NCBI RefSeq assembly: GCF_000737325.1
Contig: NZ_CP011125.1
Span: 1,984,001 to 2,048,000 of the forward strand
Direction: 5' to 3'
Source: Sandaracinus amylolyticus
GTDB taxonomy: Bacteria; Myxococcota_A; Polyangia; Polyangiales; Sandaracinaceae
Length of the DNA stretch: 64,000 bases
In this document: one piece after another, positions 15,014 to 23,227 of the stretch
Layout: every line of letters starts with the position of its first letter
Numbering within the stretch: the first letter of the stretch is position 1
Translations under genes and position numbers: made by a program
Notes under the pieces: model-generated
Told to the model about the DNA's origin: nothing
Seen by the model: only the letters and a program-made list of their open reading frames with translations
Database searches by the model: none

Positions 15014-16153
15014 ATGAGCCGCGTTCCGTTCAGCACCTTCGTGTTCCGAGGCAAGCGCTTCGAGGACGCTGCCATGCCCCTAGAAGTCCTCGTGGAGCTC
15101 GAGACGTATCGCGAGCTCGTTTTGGCCGTCGCCATGTCGCTCTTCCGGCAGGAGAACCCGGACCGCGTCCGTCTGCCCAAGAACTTCGCCGAGTCACTCA
15201 GGCTCGTGCTCGGGAGTCAGGAGCGCGGGAGCACCGTTCCGAATGTCGAGCGAGTGCTGCGGCCGCGCAACGAGATGCTGCCGGGCGTCGAGAGCCCCCT
15301 CGATCTGTTCGACCGCGCTGCCGACATCGTGCGTGTCGCGTTCGAGCAGGCAGCGCACGATTCGCGGCCGACGGTCGTGTCGGCGGCGTTGATCCCGCGA
15401 ATGCTGGCGTTCGGAAAGACGCTGCGGGACGACGAGTCCGTCATCATCGCCCCGCCTGGAGGGCGCGAAGGTCCCGTCGTCGACAGGAAGCTCCGCCGGC
15501 GGCTCCAGCAGGAAGTCGGCGGCCCCTACGAAGAGGCGGTGGAGCTCGTCGGACGCGTTCGCGCCGCCGATCGCGATCGCGAGGGCTTCCGGCTGCGCAC
15601 GCTCGATGGTCGTGCAGTGCACGTCGTGTCGACCGGGCCACTGTTCGAGACGGCGCTGGATTCACTCGCCGAGGAGAGCGTCGTCCGCGTGCGCGGCACG
15701 GGCGTGTACGACCCGTCGGGCGCCTTGCTCCGGGTGATCGGAGCGGCGGATGTCACGCTCGCCGAAGAGGGCGACGAGGGGTGCTCGATTTCGATCGTGG
15801 AACAGATCTCGCGCCTGAGGGAGCTTGGCGACGGCTGGCTCGACGGGGAAGGGAAGGCCCTCGATCCCACGGCGCTCGATCGCGCGGGCGGGTTGCTGCG
15901 AGCGCTCGTCGAGCCGGACGGGCTTCCCACTCCGTACCTTTATCCCAAGCCCGAGTGCGACCTGCAGGCGGAGTGGTCGCTCGCCGGTGTGGAGGTCGCC
16001 GTCGTCTTCGATCTCGTGGCGTGGACGGCGCATTGCCTGCTCACTTCGCTCGACAGTGACGACTTCGAAGAGCTGGAGATCGATCTGAAGCAGCCTGGTG
16101 CCGAGCTTCGTCTCGGACGTCAGCTCGAACGCTGGCTGCGAGGCGAGCGGTGA
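15014..16153 (+). CDS. Uncharacterised protein, first gene of island cassette
   Basis: A 379-residue soluble protein without signal peptide. The N-terminal 80 residues (MPLEVLVELETYRELVLAVA, then GSTVPNVERV) form one helical domain; residues about 180-240 (LRTLDGRAVHVVSTG, VRVRGTGVYDPSG) look like a small beta domain; the C-terminal 110 residues include WLDGEGKALDP, PTPYLYPKPE and EWSLAGVEV, blocks I associate with an uncharacterised family found in accessory DNA. GGAG at 15005-15008 supports ATG 15014. Its stop overlaps the next start as GTGA, so the two products probably work together. GC content is visibly lower than in neighbouring genes, which suggests transfer. Confidence 0.75.
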   Translation: MSRVPFSTFVFRGKRFEDAAMPLEVLVELETYRELVLAVAMSLFRQENPDRVRLPKNFAESLRLVLGSQERGSTVPNVERVLRPRNEMLPGVESPLDLFDRAADIVRVAFEQAAHDSRPTVVSAALIPRMLAFGKTLRDDESVIIAPPGGREGPVVDRKLRRRLQQEVGGPYEEAVELVGRVRAADRDREGFRLRTLDGRAVHVVSTGPLFETALDSLAEESVVRVRGTGVYDPSGALLRVIGAADVTLAEEGDEGCSISIVEQISRLRELGDGWLDGEGKALDPTALDRAGGLLRALVEPDGLPTPYLYPKPECDLQAEWSLAGVEVAVVFDLVAWTAHCLLTSLDSDDFEELEIDLKQPGAELRLGRQLERWLRGER

Positions 16154-16782
16154 GCGCGCGACTCGAGGATCCCGAGGAGCTTCTCTTTCGTCAGGTCCCA
16201 TCGGCGTTTCTCGTCGACGGACGCCTCTCGAGCCAAGCGTTCAACCCGAGCCGCAAGGACGAGCAGAGACTGTCGGTCAGTCGTGGCTCGCTGACCACCG
16301 CGCAGGCTGCGTACGACCACCACACGCTGCGTCTTGGGCATCAATCGCTCGGCACGTGGGCCGTGACAGTTGGGGAGGTCGTTCAGGTCGGGTTGCACGC
16401 GACGGGCGATCCCGTGATGAGCCCGCCAGCGCCCACCCCCGACCCGGCCCACGCCTTCATCGACTTCACGGGGCTGTCGCTTGGGCAGACGAAGAACAAG
16501 GCGACGCGGCTCGCGGAGCTGGCTCGTGCGCGTGGTCGGTTGTGGCCGCCGTCCGGAGGTGAAACGCCTGCGCGCGACGACGCCTCGAACGAGCGCGATG
16601 CAGACGGGAGTCCTCGATCCGAGCCGAGCGCTCAGGCTTTCGCGCTGGCCGCGCTGGAATCGGAGCGAGCGGAGCTGGAACGGTTGATCGCCGCGTGTGC
16701 GGCCGATGACGTGTCGCGCCTCGGGCTCGAAGCCCGGCTGGACGAGGTCAGGCGCGCGCTCGAACGCGCCGCCGCGCCGTAG
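16150..16782 (+). CDS. Uncharacterised protein, second gene of island cassette
   Basis: A 210-residue protein translated from GTG 16150 inside the previous stop. The first 110 residues carry LLFRQVPSAFLVDGRLSSQA, then KDEQRLSVSRGSLTTAQAAY and VTVGEVVQVGL, with HAFIDFTGL after a Pro-rich strand. These blocks resemble an uncharacterised family commonly found paired with a partner gene. The last 60 residues (LAALESERAELERLIAAC) form a coiled coil that could mediate oligomerisation. No catalytic motif is evident. The linkage to an HsdR relic and a Doc-like pair hints at a defence or mobile context. Confidence 0.75.
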   Translation: MSARLEDPEELLFRQVPSAFLVDGRLSSQAFNPSRKDEQRLSVSRGSLTTAQAAYDHHTLRLGHQSLGTWAVTVGEVVQVGLHATGDPVMSPPAPTPDPAHAFIDFTGLSLGQTKNKATRLAELARARGRLWPPSGGETPARDDASNERDADGSPRSEPSAQAFALAALESERAELERLIAACAADDVSRLGLEARLDEVRRALERAAAP

Positions 16783-17050
16783 GAACGCTGAGCCACGCTC
16801 GGACCGGCTCGCTGATGCGCTCGACGGCAGGAGCTGTCGCACTCGCATACGGTGGCGATCCACACCGAGGCGGCTCGAGGATGCAATCGAGCGGGACTCC
16901 TCGAATGCAGCCGGGTCGACGCGACGCGGGCGGACGAGGTGCGCGCGCCGTTGGAGCGGCTGCCGCGCCGCGAGATCCTTTGGACCTGGATGGCGAGGTC
17001 GATCTCCACCGCAATCGCCTGTGCATGTATCGGCGAGACGCACATCGCGC
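16783..17050. other. Gene-poor stretch in accessory island
   Basis: No convincing gene is seen in these 268 bp. Short open frames in both strands have no plausible start signal, domain or codon bias. The stretch may be decayed sequence upstream of the HsdR-like fragment. Confidence 0.5.
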
Positions 17051-17254
17051 TCGTACTCGGATAGCGCTTACGCGAACATCTTCGACAATTTCGCCCTGCC
17101 GACCAAGGACAAGATCGAAGGGCTGATGATCGATCGCATGGACCGGAGCGCGAGCATCGTGACGAATTTCCTCAACGAAGACGACTTCAAGCGATATCTG
17201 TCCGAGTATCTCGCGCGCAGGATCTACGAGGACTTGCGCGGGACCGGCAGTTGA
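17051..17254 (+). pseudogene. C-terminal fragment of type I restriction HsdR-like protein
   Basis: An open frame of 67 residues without a start codon ends at TGA 17254. It reads NIFDNFALPTKDKIEGLMID, then RMDRSASIVTNFLNEDDF and EYLARRIYEDLRG, matching my memory of the extreme C-terminus of the motor/nuclease subunit (HsdR) of some type I restriction enzymes. All catalytic regions are missing, so it can only be a relic of a deleted defence locus or an insertion scar. The family match should be confirmed by a profile search. Confidence 0.55.
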
Positions 17255-17300
17255 ACGACCGCGGGCCTCGCGCCAAGCGCGAGCGCCGTGAGGGGGACGG

Positions 17301-17588
17301 ATGAGCGCGCGAGTGATGAGCGTCAGTGCCATGATCGACGACGTCGGCGACGACGACGTTTCGCTGCGACTCGGCGCCAAGCTGCACACCCTCGCCGCGA
17401 CCCCGGCGCTCGTCGAGCGCGCCCGCGCGCTCCGCGCGCAGCCGGTGCGCGTGACGTTCCTCGACGTCGATCCGCCGCGCCTCTTGCGCGTCGACCCCAT
17501 CGGCGCGCCGCTCGGTGGCACGCCCGAGCAGCGCTGGGAGGCGATCTCGACGCGCTGGGCCGACACCTTCGCGGAGCTCGCGAAGTGA
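17301..17588 (+). CDS. Small protein coupled to Doc-like gene, possible antitoxin
   Basis: A 95-residue protein. ATG 17301 follows GGGGGA by about 4 nt. Position and size suit an antitoxin: it precedes a Doc/Fic-like gene and its stop overlaps that gene's start (GTGA at 17585-17588). However, the sequence (SLRLGAKLHTLAATPALVER, then TFLDVDPPRLLRVDP) does not look like Phd or another known antitoxin, and no DNA-binding fold is clear. The role is inferred only from arrangement. Confidence 0.6.
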   Translation: MSARVMSVSAMIDDVGDDDVSLRLGAKLHTLAATPALVERARALRAQPVRVTFLDVDPPRLLRVDPIGAPLGGTPEQRWEAISTRWADTFAELAK

Positions 17589-18001
17589 ACGCCGACGAGC
17601 TGATCGCGCCGGCGCGCGTCTGGGAGCTCCACGCGACGATCATCGCGCGCTGGGGCGGTCTCCCCGGCGAGCGCGAGCGCGGATGCGTCGACGCGAAGAT
17701 CGACGGCGCGCTCACCGCCGCGCTCTACGCGTGCGACGAGGGCGAGGAGCCCGACGTCCTGAGCGTCGCGGTGCACCTCCTCGTGTACTTCGCGCAGAGC
17801 CAGTGCTTCGTCGACGGCTCGAAGCGCGTCGCGTGGGCCGCGATGAACGAGCAGCTCCACGCGGCCGGGCTCCAGATCGTCGCGACGCCGCAGGAGGCCG
17901 CCGAGCTCGTGCTCGCGGTCTCGAACAAGCGGATCGGCGCGAGCGACGTGCTCGCCTGGCTCGCCGCGCCCGATCGTCTCGTCGCCTGGGATCCGAGCTG
18001 A
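17585..18001 (+). CDS. Doc/Fic-like protein with altered Fic motif
   Basis: A 138-residue protein of death-on-curing type. Residues 14-43 (ELHATIIARWGGLPGERERG, then VDAKIDGAL) match the Doc N-terminal region, and residues 62-95 match the Fic core. The core reads QCFVDGSKRVAWAAM (Q73 to K80, R81 and on), where active Doc/Fic proteins have HxFxD(A/G)NKR. The catalytic His is Gln and the Asn is Ser, so classical nucleotidyl or phosphate transfer to a target is unlikely; it may be an inactive or repurposed member. Translation is coupled to the preceding small gene. Confidence 0.75.
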   Translation: MNADELIAPARVWELHATIIARWGGLPGERERGCVDAKIDGALTAALYACDEGEEPDVLSVAVHLLVYFAQSQCFVDGSKRVAWAAMNEQLHAAGLQIVATPQEAAELVLAVSNKRIGASDVLAWLAAPDRLVAWDPS

Positions 18002-18002
18002 C

Positions 18003-18032
18003 GCGCCGCACCGATCGTTCTCGGTGCGGCGC
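18003..18032. terminator. Strong bidirectional hairpin
   Basis: A perfect 12-bp stem (GCGCCGCACCGA / TCGGTGCGGCGC) with a 6-nt TCGTTC loop lies between the Doc-like stop and the convergent hydrolase stop. No T-run follows on either side. Confidence 0.7.
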
Positions 18033-18041
18033 ATCCGACGC

Positions 18042-18920
18042 TCACGCCGTCGTCACGACCGCGCGCGGGATGCGCGCGAGCATCCACTTCACGACGTCGT
18101 CGAGCACCTGCTCGCGGCCGATGTCGTTGAGCAGGTCGTGGTAGTGCCCCTCGTAGACCTTGAGCGTCTTGTCGCCCGAGCCCCCCATCTGCTCGAAGCG
18201 CCGGCTGCCGCTCGGCTTGGTCACCCGATCCGCGCTGCCGTGCAGGATGAGGACGGGCAGCGTGATCTTCGCGAAGTCGCCCTTCTTGAGGCGCTCGTCG
18301 GCGCGCACCAGCTCCGCGACGCTGTGCGCGGGGTAGCCCTGGCGATCGATCAGCGGATCGCTCTTCATGCGCGCGACGAACGCGGGATCGCGCGAGAACG
18401 CCTCGTCCTCGAGCTTCAGGAGGTGGAGGGCCGGCGCGATGCGATCGAGGCCCTTGATGACCGTGAGCGCGACGTCGGGCGCGGGGATCTCGTGCGCGAA
18501 GCTCTCGCAGACGAACCCTGCGAGCTCGCGTTGGTGCTCGAGCACGTAGCCGCACGAGATGACGCCCCCGGCGCTGTGTCCGAGCACGAAGATCGGCAGT
18601 CCCGGCTCGCGCCCGCGCGCCATCTGCACCAGCGCGTCGACGTCCTCGAGGTACTTCGAGAACGACTCGACCCAGAGCCGCGCGCCCTCGGAGCGACCGT
18701 GGCCGCGCAGGTCGAGCGCGTACGCGGCGATGCCGCGCTTCGCGAGCTCGATGCCGGCCCACTCGTAGAGCCCGCCGTGCGCCTTGAAGCCGTGCACCAG
18801 CGCGACGACGGCGCGCGCCGGGCCGGAGGGCCGCCACGCGCGCGTGAAGATGTTCGTGCCGTCGTTGCTGCGGATCATCTCGTCCCTCATGCGCACGGCG
18901 GGCTGCATCGCAGGTGCCAT
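18042..18920 (-). CDS. Alpha/beta hydrolase, monoacylglycerol-lipase-like
   Basis: A 292-residue serine hydrolase. VVALVHGFKAHGGLYEW forms the oxyanion region, VLGHSAGG holds the nucleophile Ser116, HGSADRVT supplies the acid Asp, and YEGHYHDLLND supplies the His. The sequence and length fit the monoglyceride lipase/lysophospholipase group that releases fatty acids from glycerolipids. There is no signal peptide, so it is cytosolic. It lies 24 bp after the transglycosylase gene on the same strand and is probably cotranscribed. Substrate specificity cannot be fixed. Confidence 0.88.
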   Translation of the reverse strand: MAPAMQPAVRMRDEMIRSNDGTNIFTRAWRPSGPARAVVALVHGFKAHGGLYEWAGIELAKRGIAAYALDLRGHGRSEGARLWVESFSKYLEDVDALVQMARGREPGLPIFVLGHSAGGVISCGYVLEHQRELAGFVCESFAHEIPAPDVALTVIKGLDRIAPALHLLKLEDEAFSRDPAFVARMKSDPLIDRQGYPAHSVAELVRADERLKKGDFAKITLPVLILHGSADRVTKPSGSRRFEQMGGSGDKTLKVYEGHYHDLLNDIGREQVLDDVVKWMLARIPRAVVTTA

Positions 18921-18944
18921 GCGCGAGGCGCGAGGCGCATCGCG

Positions 18945-21098
18945 TCAGCGCGGGGCGACGCGCTCGGGCAGCTCGATCGCGGGCCAGCCGCGCGACGGAT
19001 CGCGCAGGTAGAGGTAGTGCGCGTAGTGCGTGGTGACGCGGCGCACGTAGTTGCGCGTCTGATCGAACGGAATCTCCTCGACGAAGAGATCCAATTCCAC
19101 ACCGCGCGCTCCGGCCCGCTCGAGCCACTCCTGCACGCGATGGCCGCCCGCGTTGAACGCGGCGAAGCAGAGCGGCACGCCGTGCGCGTCGACCAGGCCG
19201 CGCACGTACGCGGCGCCGAGCCGCGCGTTCCACTCGGGCACGAAGAGCATCTCGCGCTCGAAGCGCACGCCGAGCCCGCGCGCGACGCGCGACGCGGTCG
19301 ACGGCAACATCTGCAAGAGGCCGATCGCGTCGGCGTACGAGAGCGCGTCGGGATCGTAGGCGCTCTCCTGCCGCATGATGCCCCAGAGGAGCTCGGGCTC
19401 GAGGCGCTGCGCGCGCGCCGCTTCGCTCACCGCGCTCTCGAACGCGCGCGGGTACGCGGCCTCCCACGCCCATCGCTCGCCGCGCAGCGCCGGGCGCGCG
19501 AGCGACTCGTGCTGCGCGGTGAGTCGGTACGCGCGGTTCGCATCACCGATGCGCACGAACGCGTCGGCGACCTGACGCAGATCGCCCTGCGCGCGCAGCG
19601 CGCGCTCTTCGGAGCGCAGGCGCTCGCGCGCATCGCGATCGAGGCCGAGCGCGAGCAGGAGCGACACCTCCGCGGGCAGCGCGAGGGCGGTGGTCTCGGT
19701 GGCGTCGCCGCGCGCCTCGCGCGCGAAGGGCGAGCCGGGCTCTTCGCCCAGCGCGATCAGCCGCTGTCGCGCGAGCAGCGCGTACCAGTGGAGCGGCTCG
19801 ACGTGCAGGGCCTGTCGGTACGCCGCGATCGCGCCTGCTCGATCACCGCCCTCGGCGAGCGCTCGCGCGCGCCAGTACGTCCCGCGGCCACGCACGAGCA
19901 CGTCGGCGTCCATCCGCGCGTACGCCTCGAAGCGCGCCGCCGCGCGCAGGTACGCGCGGCGATCCCGCGCGCGCCGGAACGCGTCGATCGCGAGCTGCCA
20001 CGCGCCTTCGCGCGCGAGGCGCGGAGCGCGCGCGGCGCGGGGGCCCGACACGAAGCGCTCCATCGCGCGGGCGCCGGTGCGACGACCGAGGCGCAGCTCG
20101 AGCCACGCCGCGAGGTACTCGGCCTCCGCGGCTTGATCGCTCTGCGGGGCGCGACGCACCAGCGCGCGATACGCGCGGATCGCGCCGGCGTCGTCGCCGG
20201 CGCGCGATCGCGCGCGCGCGGCGTGGAACGCGTCGGCGACCGCGGTGGGGCCGGGCAGCGCGGCCGCCTGGGTGAGCACGTCGGCGGCCTCGGCGTAGGC
20301 GTGGCGCGACTGGAAGAGCGCCATGCCCCGCACGTGGAGGAGACGCGCGGCGAGCGCGCGATCGCGCGGGCGCGCGATGCCCTCGAGCGCGCGCACCGCG
20401 TCGTCGTGCAGCAGCGCGCGCGAGAGCCGCTCGGCGCGATCGACACGCTCCTCGACGCTCGGCTCGATCGTGCTCCCGGTGATCGCGACGTACGCCTCTT
20501 CGGCGCGCGGCGCGTCGGGGTGCTCGGGCCGCTCGAGCCACAGCGCGCGCAGCGTGTCGCGCGCACGATCGCGATGGCCGGCGCGGAGCTGTGCCTCGGC
20601 GAGCGCCATGCGCAGCGCGAACGCGTCGACGTCGCGCTCGTCGGCGCTCGCCTCGCGCGCGAGCTGTGCTTCGGCGCCCGCGAGATCACCACGCACCAGC
20701 GCGCACTCGGCGCGCACGGCGCGCTCGATCGCATCGGGCCGCTCGAGCGCCGCGAGCAGCGCCTCGGCCTCGTCACAGCGCCCACGGCGCGCGAGCAGCC
20801 GGGCCCGGCGGCCGCGCGCATCGCGCAGGATCGCCGGAGGCAGCGTGTCTCCGCCGGTGAGCGCATCGATCGCGGCGTCGAGCGCGCCGGTGCGCTCGGC
20901 GAGCCGGCCCTCGAGGTAGCGCACCGCGGGATGCGCGCGCGTCTCCTCGGGCAGGGCTCGCAGCGCGGCGAGCGCGCCCGCCTCGTCGCCGCGCCGCACC
21001 ATCGCGGCAATCGGGCGGATCGCGTCGGGCACCTCCTGCGCGCGCGCGGCGCTCGTCACCGAGAGCACGACGAGGATCGTGAGCACGCACGCGCGCAT
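18945..21098 (-). CDS. Soluble lytic murein transglycosylase (Slt70-like)
   Basis: A 717-residue periplasmic enzyme that cleaves peptidoglycan glycan strands to 1,6-anhydro products. ATG 21098 yields a clean signal peptide (VLTILVVLSVTSAARAQ). About 500 residues of alpha-helical repeats (many A-x-R/L-A hairpins of TPR/superhelix type) precede a C-terminal SLT domain with catalytic Glu578 in GIMRQESAYDP, then GLLQMLPSTA and FAAFNAGGHRVQEW. The layout matches E. coli Slt70. The downstream hydrolase may share its transcript. Wall turnover fits the elongation genes elsewhere in the window. Confidence 0.9.
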   Translation of the reverse strand: MRACVLTILVVLSVTSAARAQEVPDAIRPIAAMVRRGDEAGALAALRALPEETRAHPAVRYLEGRLAERTGALDAAIDALTGGDTLPPAILRDARGRRARLLARRGRCDEAEALLAALERPDAIERAVRAECALVRGDLAGAEAQLAREASADERDVDAFALRMALAEAQLRAGHRDRARDTLRALWLERPEHPDAPRAEEAYVAITGSTIEPSVEERVDRAERLSRALLHDDAVRALEGIARPRDRALAARLLHVRGMALFQSRHAYAEAADVLTQAAALPGPTAVADAFHAARARSRAGDDAGAIRAYRALVRRAPQSDQAAEAEYLAAWLELRLGRRTGARAMERFVSGPRAARAPRLAREGAWQLAIDAFRRARDRRAYLRAAARFEAYARMDADVLVRGRGTYWRARALAEGGDRAGAIAAYRQALHVEPLHWYALLARQRLIALGEEPGSPFAREARGDATETTALALPAEVSLLLALGLDRDARERLRSEERALRAQGDLRQVADAFVRIGDANRAYRLTAQHESLARPALRGERWAWEAAYPRAFESAVSEAARAQRLEPELLWGIMRQESAYDPDALSYADAIGLLQMLPSTASRVARGLGVRFEREMLFVPEWNARLGAAYVRGLVDAHGVPLCFAAFNAGGHRVQEWLERAGARGVELDLFVEEIPFDQTRNYVRRVTTHYAHYLYLRDPSRGWPAIELPERVAPR

Positions 21099-21205
21099 CG
21101 CGCCTCGAACGCGACCGCGCGGCGGCGCGATTCCCCGATGGTATGAGCTCCAACGATCCACGATCCGAGGCGCGCATCGTGATCGAGGCCCCGCCCGGTC
21201 GTCAC

Positions 21206-21229
21206 GTTCTCGGAGTACCTTTGGAGAAC
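21206..21229. promoter_or_regulatory. Hyphenated dyad in divergent promoter region
   Basis: GTTCTC and GAGAAC, 12 bp apart, lie between the divergent transglycosylase and di-haem lipoprotein genes, 62 bp before the latter. It could be a regulator site; nothing more can be said from one copy. Confidence 0.3.
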
Positions 21230-21291
21230 GCGGTGCCGGCCGACGACGCACCGCGTGCGGGCGCGACGCGCCCGTGAGAGGGGGACGGACG

Positions 21292-23187
21292 ATGCGGACG
21301 AGGACGGTCGCGATCGCGGTCGCGCTGGTGGGTCTCGCGGCGTGTGCGAGGAACGAGGACGGCCCGGCGCGGCCGACGCCGGGCACACCGCCGATCGACC
21401 GGCCGCGCGTGGACTCGGGTGTCTCGCCCCCGCCGGTGCACGACGGCGGCACGATCATCCAGGCCGCCGAGCCACCGCCGCCGATCTCGGGTGGCACGCT
21501 CGCGCTCACCCCCGACGGAACGTGGCTCGTCGCGGCGGATCCCGAGCTCGACACGATCTCGATCGTCGACGTCGAGACCGCGACCTTGCGCGACACGATC
21601 GAGCTCACCGACGGAGACGAGCCGGGCCGCGTGGTGATCGACGGCGCGGGCCGCGGGCACGTCGTGCTGCGCAGCGCGGGCGCGATCGCCGACGTCGATC
21701 TCGCGAGCGGCGCCCTGATCGCGCGGCGACCGGTGTGCGCGGTGCCGCGCGGCATCGCGTGGCGGGCGAGCGACGACAGCCTCCACGTCGCGTGCACCGA
21801 GGGCACGCTGGTGTCGCTCCCCGCGTCGGGCGGCGAGCCCACGCGGCGCGTGCACGTCGCCGACGATCTGCGCGACGTGGTGGTCGACGGCAGCGATCTC
21901 TACGTCACGACGTTCCGCACCGCGCACCTGCTGCGGCTCGACGCGGCCGGCACGATCGTGTCCGACGCGGCGCCGCGCGAGATCGCGATCGAGGGACTCA
22001 TCCCGATGCGGCTCACCGCGCCCGGGCCGTTCCAGCCGGCGGTCGCGTGGCGCGCGCTGTCGAGCGGGGAGGGCGTGATGATGCTGCACCAGCGCGCGCT
22101 CTCCGCGGAGTTCGTCGCGGAGGGCGGCTACGGAGGCGGCGGCTGCGGCGGCGCGATCGTGCACACGTCGGTGTCCGAGCTGGTGGCCGGCGAGATGCGC
22201 AGCGGCGATCCGCTGGGCGGAGTGGTGCTCGGCGTCGACGTCGCGCTGTCGCCCGACGGGCTGCGCATCGCGGTCGCGGCGCCGGCCAACGCGTACCCGC
22301 GCAACGGCGGGATCACGACGGTCACGCGGTCGAGCGGCGACGTGCTCGTCTACTCGCGCAGCGAGGCGACGACCTCCTCGGAGACGCCGACCTGCGCCAA
22401 CGGGAGCATGCCGCGCCTCGAGGACGTCGGCGCCGCGATCGCGGTGCTCTTCCTGCCCGACGGGCGTGTCGTCGCGCAGACGCGCGCGCCCTCGCGCGTG
22501 CTCTTCGAGGCGCCCGATCCCGACGCGCTCGTCGGGCCGGTCGTCGCGCTCGGCGACGAGGACACGTACGACACCGGCCACATGCTCTTCCACGCCGCGG
22601 CGGGCGGCGGCATCGCGTGCGCGTCGTGTCACCCCGAGGGCGGCGACGACGCGCGCACCTGGCGCTTCGCCGGCATCGGTCCGCGACGCACCCAGACGAT
22701 GCGCGGCGGTCTGCTCGACACCGCGCCGTTCCACTGGGACGGCGACATGCGCGAGTTCCGCGACCTCGTGCACGGCGTGTTCGTGGGCCGCATGGGCGGC
22801 GCGGTGTTCGAGGAGGGCGAGATCGGCGCGTTCGGCGCGTGGATGGACGCGCTGCCCGCGCTGCCGCGCCCCGCGGACGCCGACACCGATCGCGTCGAGC
22901 GCGGCCGCGCGCTCTTCCACGACGCGACGGTCGCGTGCGCGACGTGCCACGCCGGCAGCGCGCTCACGAACAGCGCGACCGTCGACGTCGGCACCGGCAA
23001 GGCGCTGCAGGTCCCGACGCTGCTCGGCATCGTGTACCGCGCGCCCTACATGCACGACGGCTGCGCGCCCACGCTGCGCGATCGCTTCACGCCGGGCGCG
23101 TGCACCGGCGGCGATGCGCACGGCCGCACCAGCCACCTGACCAGCGCGCAGATCGACGATCTCGTCGCGTACCTGCAGACGCTGTGA
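21292..23187 (+). CDS. Di-haem cytochrome c peroxidase-like lipoprotein with propeller
   Basis: A 631-residue lipoprotein (lipobox LAACA; ATG 21292 after a GAGAGGGGGA ribosome site). Residues about 65-400 form a YVTN-type beta-propeller (GTLALTPDGTWLVAADPELD). The C-terminal 200 residues hold two c-type haem sites, CASCH at 443-447 and CATCH at 549-553, with GPRRTQTMRGGLLDTAPFHW and VPTLLGIVYRAPYMHDG, as in the cytochrome c peroxidase/MauG superfamily. It should sit in the periplasm or outer membrane and reduce peroxide or oxidise a partner. The substrate is unknown. Confidence 0.87.
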   Translation: MRTRTVAIAVALVGLAACARNEDGPARPTPGTPPIDRPRVDSGVSPPPVHDGGTIIQAAEPPPPISGGTLALTPDGTWLVAADPELDTISIVDVETATLRDTIELTDGDEPGRVVIDGAGRGHVVLRSAGAIADVDLASGALIARRPVCAVPRGIAWRASDDSLHVACTEGTLVSLPASGGEPTRRVHVADDLRDVVVDGSDLYVTTFRTAHLLRLDAAGTIVSDAAPREIAIEGLIPMRLTAPGPFQPAVAWRALSSGEGVMMLHQRALSAEFVAEGGYGGGGCGGAIVHTSVSELVAGEMRSGDPLGGVVLGVDVALSPDGLRIAVAAPANAYPRNGGITTVTRSSGDVLVYSRSEATTSSETPTCANGSMPRLEDVGAAIAVLFLPDGRVVAQTRAPSRVLFEAPDPDALVGPVVALGDEDTYDTGHMLFHAAAGGGIACASCHPEGGDDARTWRFAGIGPRRTQTMRGGLLDTAPFHWDGDMREFRDLVHGVFVGRMGGAVFEEGEIGAFGAWMDALPALPRPADADTDRVERGRALFHDATVACATCHAGSALTNSATVDVGTGKALQVPTLLGIVYRAPYMHDGCAPTLRDRFTPGACTGGDAHGRTSHLTSAQIDDLVAYLQTL

Positions 23188-23227
23188 ACGCGGGCTCGTC
23201 GCGCGCTCGAGCGATACGATGCGCGCG

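Noticed and set aside
16852-17064. A 70-codon plus-strand frame between the cassette and the HsdR-like fragment
   Set aside because: No ribosome site, no domain and atypical composition.
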